From Nocardia sp. NBC_01327 (GTDB lineage: Bacteria; Actinomycetota; Actinomycetes; Mycobacteriales; Mycobacteriaceae), in the NCBI RefSeq assembly GCF_035958815.1, contig NZ_CP108383.1, forward strand, positions 4,154,001 through 4,218,000: 64,000 nt of DNA, in the 5' to 3' direction. Positions 33,157-40,440 of the stretch are shown piece after piece (the first letter of the stretch is position 1; every line of letters starts with the position of its first letter). Under the pieces are notes generated by a model. The model was not told the DNA's origin. It saw only the letters and a program-made list of their open reading frames with translations, and did no database searches. The position numbers and the translations under genes were made by a program.

Positions 33157-34212
33157 GTGCCAACTCAGGAAGCAGTCAAAGCCGAAGAAACGCTGATTCA
33201 TGTCTTGTGGATCAATGCCGGCCTCAGTTGTGACGGTGACTCTGTGGCGCTGACTGCCGCCACTCAGCCGAGCATCGAAGAGATTGCGCTAGGGGCGCTT
33301 CCGGGCTTGCCGAAAATTGCGGTGCACTGGCCGCTCATCGATTTCGAATGCGGCCCGACCGGCGGCGCCGACGACTTCCTCGAATGGTTCTTCAAAGCCG
33401 ATCGCGGCGAATTGGAACCGTTCGTCCTGGTGGTCGAGGGCTCGATACCCAATGAGCAATTACATGAAGAGGGCTACTGGTGCGGATTCGGAAACGATCC
33501 GGCCACCGGGCAGCCCATGACAACCAGCGAATGGCTGGACCGGCTCGCGCCCAAGGCGACCGCCATCGTCGCGGTCGGCACCTGTGCGACCTACGGTGGC
33601 ATTCACGCCATGGCCGGTAACCCGACGGGCGCCATGGGCGTCCCGGATTACCTGGGCTGGGACTGGAAGAGCAAGGCCGGCATTCCGATCGTCTGCGTAC
33701 CCGGCTGCCCGATCCAGCCCGACAACCTGTCGGAGACCCTGACCTACCTGCTGTACATGGCGACCGGCCAGGCGCCGATGATCCCCCTCGACGAGGCGCT
33801 GCGGCCGAAGTGGCTGTTCGGCGCGACCGTGCACGAAGGTTGCGACCGGGCAGGCTATTACGAGCAGGGCGAATTCGCCACCGAGTACGGTTCGCCGAAA
33901 TGCATTGTGAAACTGGGCTGTTGGGGTCCGGTCGTCAAATGCAATGTGCCCAAACGCGGTTGGATCAACGGCGTCGGCGGCTGCCCGAATGTCGGCGGTA
34001 TCTGCATCGGATGCACGATGCCCGGATTCCCCGACAAATTCATGCCTTTCATGGACGAGCCGCCCGGCGGCAAGCTGTCGTCCACGGCATCCGGGCTCTA
34101 CGGATCGGTGATCCGCAATTTGCGGCACATCACGGGTCGCACGGTCGACAAAGAGCCGCGCTGGCGGCACAAGGGCGAAAAGCTGGAAACCGGCGCGTCG
34201 CGCACCTGGTAG
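33157..34212 (+). CDS. hhyS: [NiFe] hydrogenase small subunit, group 1h
   Basis: 351 residues from a GTG with AGAAGGGTGG before it. The N-terminal cluster loop reads C25-D-G-D28 in place of CxxC, so Asp28 replaces a Cys ligand of the proximal [4Fe-4S] cluster; this is the signature of the actinobacterial (former group 5) type. Further cluster ligands are seen in VGTCATYGG, CVPGCP, the VHEGCDRAGYY region and NVGGICIGCTMPGFPDKF. There is no twin-arginine signal at the N-terminus, so the enzyme is cytoplasmic-facing. The family oxidises trace H2 in the presence of O2 and feeds electrons to the respiratory chain. Confidence 0.95.
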   Translation: MPTQEAVKAEETLIHVLWINAGLSCDGDSVALTAATQPSIEEIALGALPGLPKIAVHWPLIDFECGPTGGADDFLEWFFKADRGELEPFVLVVEGSIPNEQLHEEGYWCGFGNDPATGQPMTTSEWLDRLAPKATAIVAVGTCATYGGIHAMAGNPTGAMGVPDYLGWDWKSKAGIPIVCVPGCPIQPDNLSETLTYLLYMATGQAPMIPLDEALRPKWLFGATVHEGCDRAGYYEQGEFATEYGSPKCIVKLGCWGPVVKCNVPKRGWINGVGGCPNVGGICIGCTMPGFPDKFMPFMDEPPGGKLSSTASGLYGSVIRNLRHITGRTVDKEPRWRHKGEKLETGASRTW

Positions 34213-34222
34213 GAGAAGCTCG

Positions 34223-36019
34223 ATGACACAGATCATCCCGGAGCCGTCGCACCGAAAGATCGATCCGGACAGTCTCGTCGAAATGGCGTGGGATCCGATC
34301 ACCAGAATCGTCGGCAGTTTGGGCATCTACACGAAAATCGATTTCGAGAATCGTGAGGTGGTCGAGTGTCACAGCACCTCCTCCATCTTCCGCGGTTATT
34401 CGATCTTCATGCGCGGCAAGGATCCTCGCGACGCGCACTTCATCACCAGCCGCATCTGCGGTATCTGCGGTGACAATCACGCGACGTGCTCGTGCTATTG
34501 CCAGAACATGGCATACGGTGTGAAGCCGCCGCATCTGGGTGAATGGATCGTCAATCTCGGCGAGGCCGCCGAGTACATGTTCGACCACAATATCTTCCAG
34601 GAGAACCTGGTCGGCGTGGACTTCTGCGAGCGAATGGTCGCCGAGACCAATCCCAGCGTGCTGGCCAAGGCCGAGAACACCGACGCACCGCACGCGGGTG
34701 AGCACGGCTATCGCAAGATCGCCGACATCATGCGGGCCCTCAACCCGTTCACCGGTGAGTTCTACCGGGAGGCATTGCAGGTCAGCCGGTACACCCGCGA
34801 GATGTTCTGCCTGATGGAAGGCAGGCATGTGCACCCCTCGACGCTGTACCCCGGCGGTGTGGGCACGGTCGCGACCATCCAGTTGATGACCGACTACATG
34901 TCCCGGCTCATGCGCTACGTCGAGTTCATGAAGAAGGTCGTGCCCATGCACGACGACCTGTTCGACTTCTTCTACGAGGCCCTGCCCGGCTACGACCAGG
35001 TCGGCCTGCGCCGCACCCTGCTCGGCTGCTGGGGTTCGTTCCAGGATCCCGAAGTGTGCAATTTCGCCTACAAGGATATGGAGACCTGGGGCAACAGGAT
35101 GTTCGTGACCCCGGGCGTGGTGGTGGACGGCAAGCTGGTCACCACCTCCCTGGTCGATATCAACCTCGGCATCCGAATCCTTTTGGGCAGTTCGTATTAC
35201 GACGACTGGACCGATCAGGAGATGTTCGTCAAGACCGATCCGCTGGGCAATCCGGTGGACCGGCGGCACCCCTGGAACCAGCACACGAATCCGAAACCGC
35301 AGAAGCGGGATATGGACGACAAGTACAGCTGGGTCATGTCACCGCGCTGGTACGACGGCCAGGACCATCTCGCGCTCGATACCGGCGGCGGGCCACTGGC
35401 CCGGCTGTGGTCGACGGCGCTGGCCGGGCTGGTCGATATCGGCTACGTGAAGTCTACGGGCCACAGCGTGCAGATCAATCTGCCCAAGACCGCGCTCAAG
35501 GGCCCGGTCAGCTTCGAATGGCAGATTCCGGTCTTCGGCAGCAATACCTTGGAGCGCAATCGAGCTCGCACGTATTTCCAGGCCTATGCGGCGGCGTGCG
35601 CACTGCACTTCGCCGAACAGGCGCTGGTGGAGATCCGGGCCGGCCGCACCAAGACCTGGGAGAAGTTCGAGGTGCCGGACGAGGCCATCGGCTGCGGTTT
35701 CACCGAGGCGGTGCGCGGCGTGCTCTCGCATCACATGGTGATCCGGGACGGCAAGATCGCCAACTATCACCCGTATCCGCCGACACCGTGGAATGCCAAC
35801 CCGCGCGACAGCTTCGGCACGCCGGGACCGTACGAGGATGCGGTGCAGGGCCAGCCGATCTTCGAGGAGAACGATCGCGAGCACTTCAAGGGCATCGACA
35901 TCATGCGCACCGTGCGCAGCTTCGATCCCTGTCTGCCGTGCGGTGTGCACATGTATCTCGGCGAGGGCAAAACGCTGGAGAAACTGCACTCGCCGACACA
36001 GACGCTCACCGCGGAGTGA
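34223..36019 (+). CDS. hhyL: [NiFe] hydrogenase large subunit, group 1h
   Basis: 598 residues. The N-terminal nickel motif is RICGICGDNH (Cys79 and Cys82) and the C-terminal one DPCLPCGVH (Cys570 and Cys573, His576), so all four NiFe-ligand Cys are present. Twenty-two residues follow His576 and would be removed by the maturation protease encoded at 39703. The gene is ten bases after the small subunit. Sequence style and the partner subunit place it with the high-affinity actinobacterial H2-scavenging enzymes. Confidence 0.96.
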   Translation: MTQIIPEPSHRKIDPDSLVEMAWDPITRIVGSLGIYTKIDFENREVVECHSTSSIFRGYSIFMRGKDPRDAHFITSRICGICGDNHATCSCYCQNMAYGVKPPHLGEWIVNLGEAAEYMFDHNIFQENLVGVDFCERMVAETNPSVLAKAENTDAPHAGEHGYRKIADIMRALNPFTGEFYREALQVSRYTREMFCLMEGRHVHPSTLYPGGVGTVATIQLMTDYMSRLMRYVEFMKKVVPMHDDLFDFFYEALPGYDQVGLRRTLLGCWGSFQDPEVCNFAYKDMETWGNRMFVTPGVVVDGKLVTTSLVDINLGIRILLGSSYYDDWTDQEMFVKTDPLGNPVDRRHPWNQHTNPKPQKRDMDDKYSWVMSPRWYDGQDHLALDTGGGPLARLWSTALAGLVDIGYVKSTGHSVQINLPKTALKGPVSFEWQIPVFGSNTLERNRARTYFQAYAAACALHFAEQALVEIRAGRTKTWEKFEVPDEAIGCGFTEAVRGVLSHHMVIRDGKIANYHPYPPTPWNANPRDSFGTPGPYEDAVQGQPIFEENDREHFKGIDIMRTVRSFDPCLPCGVHMYLGEGKTLEKLHSPTQTLTAE

Positions 36020-36046
36020 ACAGCACCGGGCGACAGGAGAGATGAA

Positions 36047-36964
36047 GTGGACAATCGCCCGGGAGATCGAGACGGCGGCGCTGTCGACGAGAGCTACTGG
36101 CGCGGAGCCGGTGAGCGGATAGAGACGCTGCTGGATGCCAGTTCGGCCGGCGGCGCGGTGGCCAGGGACCGCGCCGAGCAGCTGGTGCGTGAGGTCGCCG
36201 ATCTGTACGGGGCCGCGCTCGCGCGGGTGCTACAGCTGGTCGACGCGCACACCGTCGACCGGCTGGCCGGCGATGATCTGGTGGCCAGTCTGCTGCTCGT
36301 GCACGGTCTGCACCCGCACGATGTACATCGCAGGGTGCAGACGGCATTGGACAGTGTGCGGCCCTACCTCGGATCGCACGGTGGTGATGTGACACTGCTC
36401 GGCGTCGCGGAAGGTGTGGTGCGGCTGGAACTGTCGGGTAGTTGCAAGACCTGCCCGTCCTCCTCGGTGACGCTGGAACTGGCGGTGGAGGATGCCGTCC
36501 GCGCCGCCGCGCCGGAGATCGAATCCATTGAAGTGGCTGCGGCACAGCAGGAATCGTCGAGCGGATTGATCGCGGCCGATTCGCTGTTCTCCCGCGTGCA
36601 CGCGAACGGCCATTCCTCGGGCAGCTGGATCGCCGCACCCGAACTGGCGCAATTGCAGCCGGGTGAGGTGGGCGGCTTCGCGCTGGCCGGTATGACCATC
36701 CTGGCCTGCCGCGTCGGTGAGGATCTGTACGCCTACCGCGATCACTGCCCGTCCTGCGATAAATCGCTCGCGGGCGCGGCGCTGCACCGCCGGGTCGGCT
36801 ACCCGGTCGGTGATGCGGTCCTGCGATGTCCGTCGTGCCGCGCGCATTTCGATGCCGTGCACGCCGGCGCGCGAGTCGACGGCGAGGGTCACCTCGAACC
36901 CCTGCCGGTGCTGGTGCGTTCGGGTGAGCTGTCGGTGGCCGTCCCGGTGGGGGTGGGCGGATGA
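36047..36964 (+). CDS. NifU-domain / Rieske-like fusion of the hydrogenase locus
   Basis: 305 residues from a GTG after AGGAGA. Residues 95-165 match the NifU C-terminal domain with the Fe-S site Cys133-x2-Cys136. Residues 195-300 have the Rieske-like beta-fold pattern, but the two metal-binding loops read CPSC (234-237) and CPSC (261-264). Rieske proteins have CxH and CxxH, so the His ligands are replaced. It could carry a four-Cys [2Fe-2S] or rubredoxin-like iron site. A role as electron carrier or cluster donor for the hydrogenase is inferred from position; it overlaps the next gene by four bases. Confidence 0.85.
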   Translation: MDNRPGDRDGGAVDESYWRGAGERIETLLDASSAGGAVARDRAEQLVREVADLYGAALARVLQLVDAHTVDRLAGDDLVASLLLVHGLHPHDVHRRVQTALDSVRPYLGSHGGDVTLLGVAEGVVRLELSGSCKTCPSSSVTLELAVEDAVRAAAPEIESIEVAAAQQESSSGLIAADSLFSRVHANGHSSGSWIAAPELAQLQPGEVGGFALAGMTILACRVGEDLYAYRDHCPSCDKSLAGAALHRRVGYPVGDAVLRCPSCRAHFDAVHAGARVDGEGHLEPLPVLVRSGELSVAVPVGVGG

Positions 36965-37593
36965 GCTCTCCGTTCCGCGTGCTGCAACGCATTACCGCCG
37001 ATCGCAAGCCCGCCGTCCCGGCCGGTGAGCGGTGCGAAATGTGTGCGGAGACCATTGCCGACCAGCATCAGCATGTCGTGAATGTCGAAGGCAGACAGCT
37101 CATGTGCGTATGCCGCGCGTGCTATCTGCTGTTCATCGACGGAAACGCCACCCTGCGCTACCGGGCCGTCCCGGACCGCTATCTGTCCTTTCCGGACTTC
37201 ACGATCAGCCAGGGGGAGTGGGACGCTCTCGATATTCCGGTCGGCCTCGCCTTCTTCTTCCACAATTCGGCGCTGGATCGGACCGTCGCGTTCTATCCGG
37301 GTCCGGCGGGTGCGACGGAATCCGAACTGCCCCTGGCGGAATGGCGTGCGGTCCGGGAACGGCACCCCGAGCTCGACGTGCTGGCCGCCGATGTCGAAGC
37401 GCTGCTGATCCGGATACCCGAACGCGGTACCGCCGAGGCCACCTGCCTGCTGCTGCCCATCGACGCCTGTTACGAATTCGTCGGCCGGATGCGCACGCTG
37501 TGGCGCGGTTTCGACGGCGGGCAGGATGTGCACCGCTATATGGACGACTTCTTCGCCACGGTGTCCGCCCGCGCGCGGCCCGGAGGTGCGTGA
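36961..37593 (+). CDS. DUF5947 family protein of the hydrogenase locus
   Basis: 210 residues. A CEMC pair near residue 25 and CRAC near residue 52 form a zinc-ribbon-like site. The rest is a mixed domain (LSFPDFTISQGEWDALDIPVG, then LLLPIDACYEFVGRMR). I recognise this as the uncharacterised DUF5947 family that accompanies group 1h hydrogenases. The four-base overlap with both neighbours indicates tight co-expression. Maturation or electron transfer are candidate roles. Confidence 0.85.
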   Translation: MSSPFRVLQRITADRKPAVPAGERCEMCAETIADQHQHVVNVEGRQLMCVCRACYLLFIDGNATLRYRAVPDRYLSFPDFTISQGEWDALDIPVGLAFFFHNSALDRTVAFYPGPAGATESELPLAEWRAVRERHPELDVLAADVEALLIRIPERGTAEATCLLLPIDACYEFVGRMRTLWRGFDGGQDVHRYMDDFFATVSARARPGGA

Positions 37594-38243
37594 TGAGTCC
37601 CGTCTACTCCACCACCTTCGCGGTCATGGACATCGAACCGGAACCGTATGCGGTGGCGCCGATCCTGTCCGCGCGCGTGGGCATCGCCGCCCTCGGCGAG
37701 GACCCGGTGCATGCCATCGCCCTGCGGGCCCAGGTGCGGATCGAACCGTACCGCCGCTCCTACACCGATGAGGAGAGCAGCGGCCTGGTCGACCTGTTCG
37801 GCCCGCGTGAACGCTGGCGTGACACCCAGCGGTCCTTCCTCTGGATGCATTGCGCCACCATGATTCCCGGCTTCAACGGCGGCACCGAGGTGGATCTGCC
37901 GATGCCGGTCACCTATGACTTCGAAGTCACCGGATCCAAGTACCTGCACGCGCTGCGTGAGGGCACCGTGCCCTTGATCTTCCTGTTCAGCGGGACCGTA
38001 TTCTTCAAGGGCGCCACCGGTTTCGCGATTCAGCAGATCCCCTGGGATCGTGAGGACAAGTTCGACATGCCGGTCTCGGTCTGGCACGACCTGGTCGCGG
38101 CGCATTTCCCCAATGACGGATACGTCCGCTTGACCTCGGAAACCCTCGCCGCCCTGGCCGCCTACAAATCCAGCCACGGTCTGCTCGGATTCGATGACGC
38201 CGTGACCAAGCTGCTGGCCCACGCGGCCGAGGGGGCGTCATGA
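37593..38243 (+). CDS. DUF6084 family protein of the hydrogenase locus
   Basis: 216 residues from the ATG that overlaps the previous stop by one base (TGATG). The protein is largely beta-sheet by composition (VMDIEPEPYAVAPILSARV, then RAQVRIEPYRRSY and VPLIFLFSGTVFFKGA) and contains no metal motif, signal or membrane segment. The pattern agrees with DUF6084, a family confined to this kind of gene cluster. Function unknown; it may be a structural or assembly factor. Confidence 0.82.
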   Translation: MSPVYSTTFAVMDIEPEPYAVAPILSARVGIAALGEDPVHAIALRAQVRIEPYRRSYTDEESSGLVDLFGPRERWRDTQRSFLWMHCATMIPGFNGGTEVDLPMPVTYDFEVTGSKYLHALREGTVPLIFLFSGTVFFKGATGFAIQQIPWDREDKFDMPVSVWHDLVAAHFPNDGYVRLTSETLAALAAYKSSHGLLGFDDAVTKLLAHAAEGAS

Positions 38244-39565
38244 ACGCTCCCGGTTCCGCCGCCGTCCGTGCCGTCGCCGACGCGGTGCTGTACGAGGGCT
38301 ATCTGCTCTACCCCTACCGCTCGACGTCGGGAAAGAACCAGTCCCGCTGGCAATTCGGGGTACTCGGCCCCGAAGGCGCGGTGCAGTCCGGCCTCGGTGA
38401 GGACCCGGAGATCTCCGCGCAATGCCTCATCGAGGCGGGCGAGGGAGCCTCGATCCAGCTCGCGGTGCGCTTCCTGCACTTGCAGCGCCGGGAGGCGCAG
38501 GACCGGGACAGGACACCGACTGCGGAACTGGTCGTCGGCGCGCAGTCCTGGATCACCTGGGACGAAGCCGTCGAAGGTGAGATCGCTTTCGGCCCGATGC
38601 CGCCCAATGACATGACATTGCCGTTGTCGGTGCCGGGCGGGACCGAGGTCGAACAGATCTGCGATGCCGGGGGAGACCCGGCCGGGCGGTTGGTGCGAAC
38701 GCGTTTTCCCTTGGCGGGGGAGCTCACCCTCGCCGCCGAAAAGGACGGTCCCTACCTGCGATTGACCGTGCGGGTGCGCAATGCCGGTGCGCCCGCGGCC
38801 GATAGCCGCGATGCCATCGCCCGCTCATTCATCGGCGCGCACATCATTGCCGAACTCGAAGGCGGACAGTTCATTTCACTGCTCGAACCGGAGCCGGACG
38901 CGGCAGCTGCCGCGGAGCGCTGCGTGCATCACCGATGTTTCCCGGTCCTCTCGGGTCCGGAGGGTGATCGCAGCACACTGCTGATCTCCCCGATCATCCT
39001 CTACGACTACCCGCAGATCGCGGAACAGAGCGAGGGCGCGCTGTTCGACTCCACCGAGATCGACGAGATCCTCACCCTGCGCGTCATGACCATGACCGAT
39101 GAGGAGAAGGCACAGGCCCGCGCCACCGATCCCCGTGCGGCACAGATCATCGACCGCTGTGACGCCATGACACCGGAGTCCATGCAGCAGCTGCACGGTG
39201 TGCTGCGCGATCCACATCTCGGCGAGCCCCGCCTGGTGCCGGAAATTCCGGAGGGCGTCGACTGGTGGGATCCGCTCGCCGACAATGCCGTCGCGCCGGA
39301 GTCGGATGCGGTGTCGGTCAACGGCATTCGTGTCAGCAAAGGCAGCCGTGTGCGCCTGCACCCGTCCCGTCGCGCCGATGCCCAGGACCTGTTCTTCGAC
39401 GGACAGATCGCCCGGGTCACCACGGTGCACGAGGATGTCGACGGCCAAGCCCACGTCGGCGTCGTCATAGAGGACGATCCCGCGGCCGACCTGCATGAAT
39501 GGTACGGCCGCTACCTCTACTTCGCGCCGGACGAAATCGAACCTGTCAGCAGCCCAGAAAAGTGA
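38240..39565 (+). CDS. Conserved hydrogenase-locus protein, 441 residues
   Basis: 441 residues, start overlapping the previous stop by four bases. The N-terminal entry VADAVLYEGYLLYPYRSTSGKNQ is followed by two beta-rich regions with no cofactor motif. The last 80 residues hold an SH3-like segment (GSRVRLHPSRRADAQDLFFDG, then GQIARVTTVHEDVDGQ). It is the largest of the uncharacterised group. I know of it only as a constant companion of group 1h hydrogenases. No catalytic set is evident; a scaffold role is possible. Confidence 0.8.
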   Translation: MNAPGSAAVRAVADAVLYEGYLLYPYRSTSGKNQSRWQFGVLGPEGAVQSGLGEDPEISAQCLIEAGEGASIQLAVRFLHLQRREAQDRDRTPTAELVVGAQSWITWDEAVEGEIAFGPMPPNDMTLPLSVPGGTEVEQICDAGGDPAGRLVRTRFPLAGELTLAAEKDGPYLRLTVRVRNAGAPAADSRDAIARSFIGAHIIAELEGGQFISLLEPEPDAAAAAERCVHHRCFPVLSGPEGDRSTLLISPIILYDYPQIAEQSEGALFDSTEIDEILTLRVMTMTDEEKAQARATDPRAAQIIDRCDAMTPESMQQLHGVLRDPHLGEPRLVPEIPEGVDWWDPLADNAVAPESDAVSVNGIRVSKGSRVRLHPSRRADAQDLFFDGQIARVTTVHEDVDGQAHVGVVIEDDPAADLHEWYGRYLYFAPDEIEPVSSPEK

Positions 39566-39581
39566 AGGGAAGTCATCCGCC

Positions 39582-39701
39582 ATGGAAGTAATGGGAGTGA
39601 TCGCGACCGTAGTGGTCGGTGTGGTCGTCGTGGCAGGGCTGTACCTCGGTGTCCGATCGATACCGGATGTACGGCGCTACCTGAAGATTCGCCACATGTG
39701 A
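39582..39701 (+). CDS. DUF6893-type 39-residue membrane peptide
   Basis: From the ATG at 39582, preceded by GAAGGGAAG, comes a peptide of 39 residues. Residues 4-23 form one hydrophobic helix (MGVIATVVVGVVVVAGLYLG), followed by the basic tail SIPDVRRYLKIRHM. It is conserved in type with small membrane proteins of this gene cluster (DUF6893). As the hydrogenase subunits have no anchor, it is a candidate for tethering the enzyme or a partner to the membrane; that is inference. Confidence 0.75.
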   Translation: MEVMGVIATVVVGVVVVAGLYLGVRSIPDVRRYLKIRHM

Positions 39702-39702
39702 G

Positions 39703-40179
39703 ATGACGGATCGGGTGCTCGTCGCCGGAATCGGCAATATCTTTCTCGGTGACGACGGATTCGGCCCGGAGGTGGTGCGGCGACTACCGCAGCATCCGGA
39801 TACCGCTGTGCGCGTGGTCGATTACGGGATTCGCGGCATGCACCTCGCCTACGACCTGCTGGACCCGTGGGCCGCACTGATACTGATCGATGCGATACCG
39901 AATCACGGTGCGCCGGGCGCGATCAGGATCTTCGCCCCCGAGCCGCATGCCTCCGGCGCCGCACAGCTCGATGCCCACGCCATGAATCCGGAGGCCGTCT
40001 TCGCGAGCGTGCGCGCACTCGGCGGACAGCTGCCGCGCACCGTTGTCGTCGGCTGCCAGGTCGAATCCGTGGACGAGCGCATGGGCCTGTCCGAACCGGT
40101 CGAGGCCGCCCTCGATGCCGCGGTCGCCGCGGTGGATCGGGTGCTCGCCGAGCTGCTGACCACCTCAGGGGAGGAGTGA
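39703..40179 (+). CDS. Hydrogenase maturation protease
   Basis: 158 residues. The HybD/HycI fold is recognised from VAGIGNIFLGDDGFGPEV, with a nickel-binding Glu, the Asp in VVDYGIRGMHL and the His in LDAHAMNPEAV. It cleaves after the His of the large subunit once the Ni-Fe centre is in place, here removing the 22-residue tail. Its start is one base after the previous stop and hypC follows after three bases. Confidence 0.93.
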   Translation: MTDRVLVAGIGNIFLGDDGFGPEVVRRLPQHPDTAVRVVDYGIRGMHLAYDLLDPWAALILIDAIPNHGAPGAIRIFAPEPHASGAAQLDAHAMNPEAVFASVRALGGQLPRTVVVGCQVESVDERMGLSEPVEAALDAAVAAVDRVLAELLTTSGEE

Positions 40180-40182
40180 ACC

Positions 40183-40440
40183 ATGTGCCTGGGTATTCCG
40201 GGACGCGTCGTGGAGATTCTCGACGGGTACAACAACCAGGTCGCGCTGGTGGACGTCTCCGGTGAGAAGCGGAAGGTGAATATCGGTCTCCTGGAGGATG
40301 ATCCGGCACAACCGGGTGATTGGGTGATCATTCACATGGGCTTCGTGGTCGAGAAGACCGACGAGGCGGGCGCGGCATCGGCGCTGGCCGGATTGCGCCT
40401 GCTCGGCAGCGGTGACGAGCCGCCCGGTGACTTCCCATGA
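40183..40440 (+). CDS. hypC: HypC-type chaperone, first copy
   Basis: 85 residues beginning MCLGIPGRVVEI with the essential N-terminal Cys2. HypC carries the Fe(CN)2CO unit from HypD to the large subunit. The fold block VALVDVSGEKRKVNIGLL is typical. A second hypC is found at 42894. The stop overlaps the start of hypF (ATGA). Confidence 0.95.
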   Translation: MCLGIPGRVVEILDGYNNQVALVDVSGEKRKVNIGLLEDDPAQPGDWVIIHMGFVVEKTDEAGAASALAGLRLLGSGDEPPGDFP

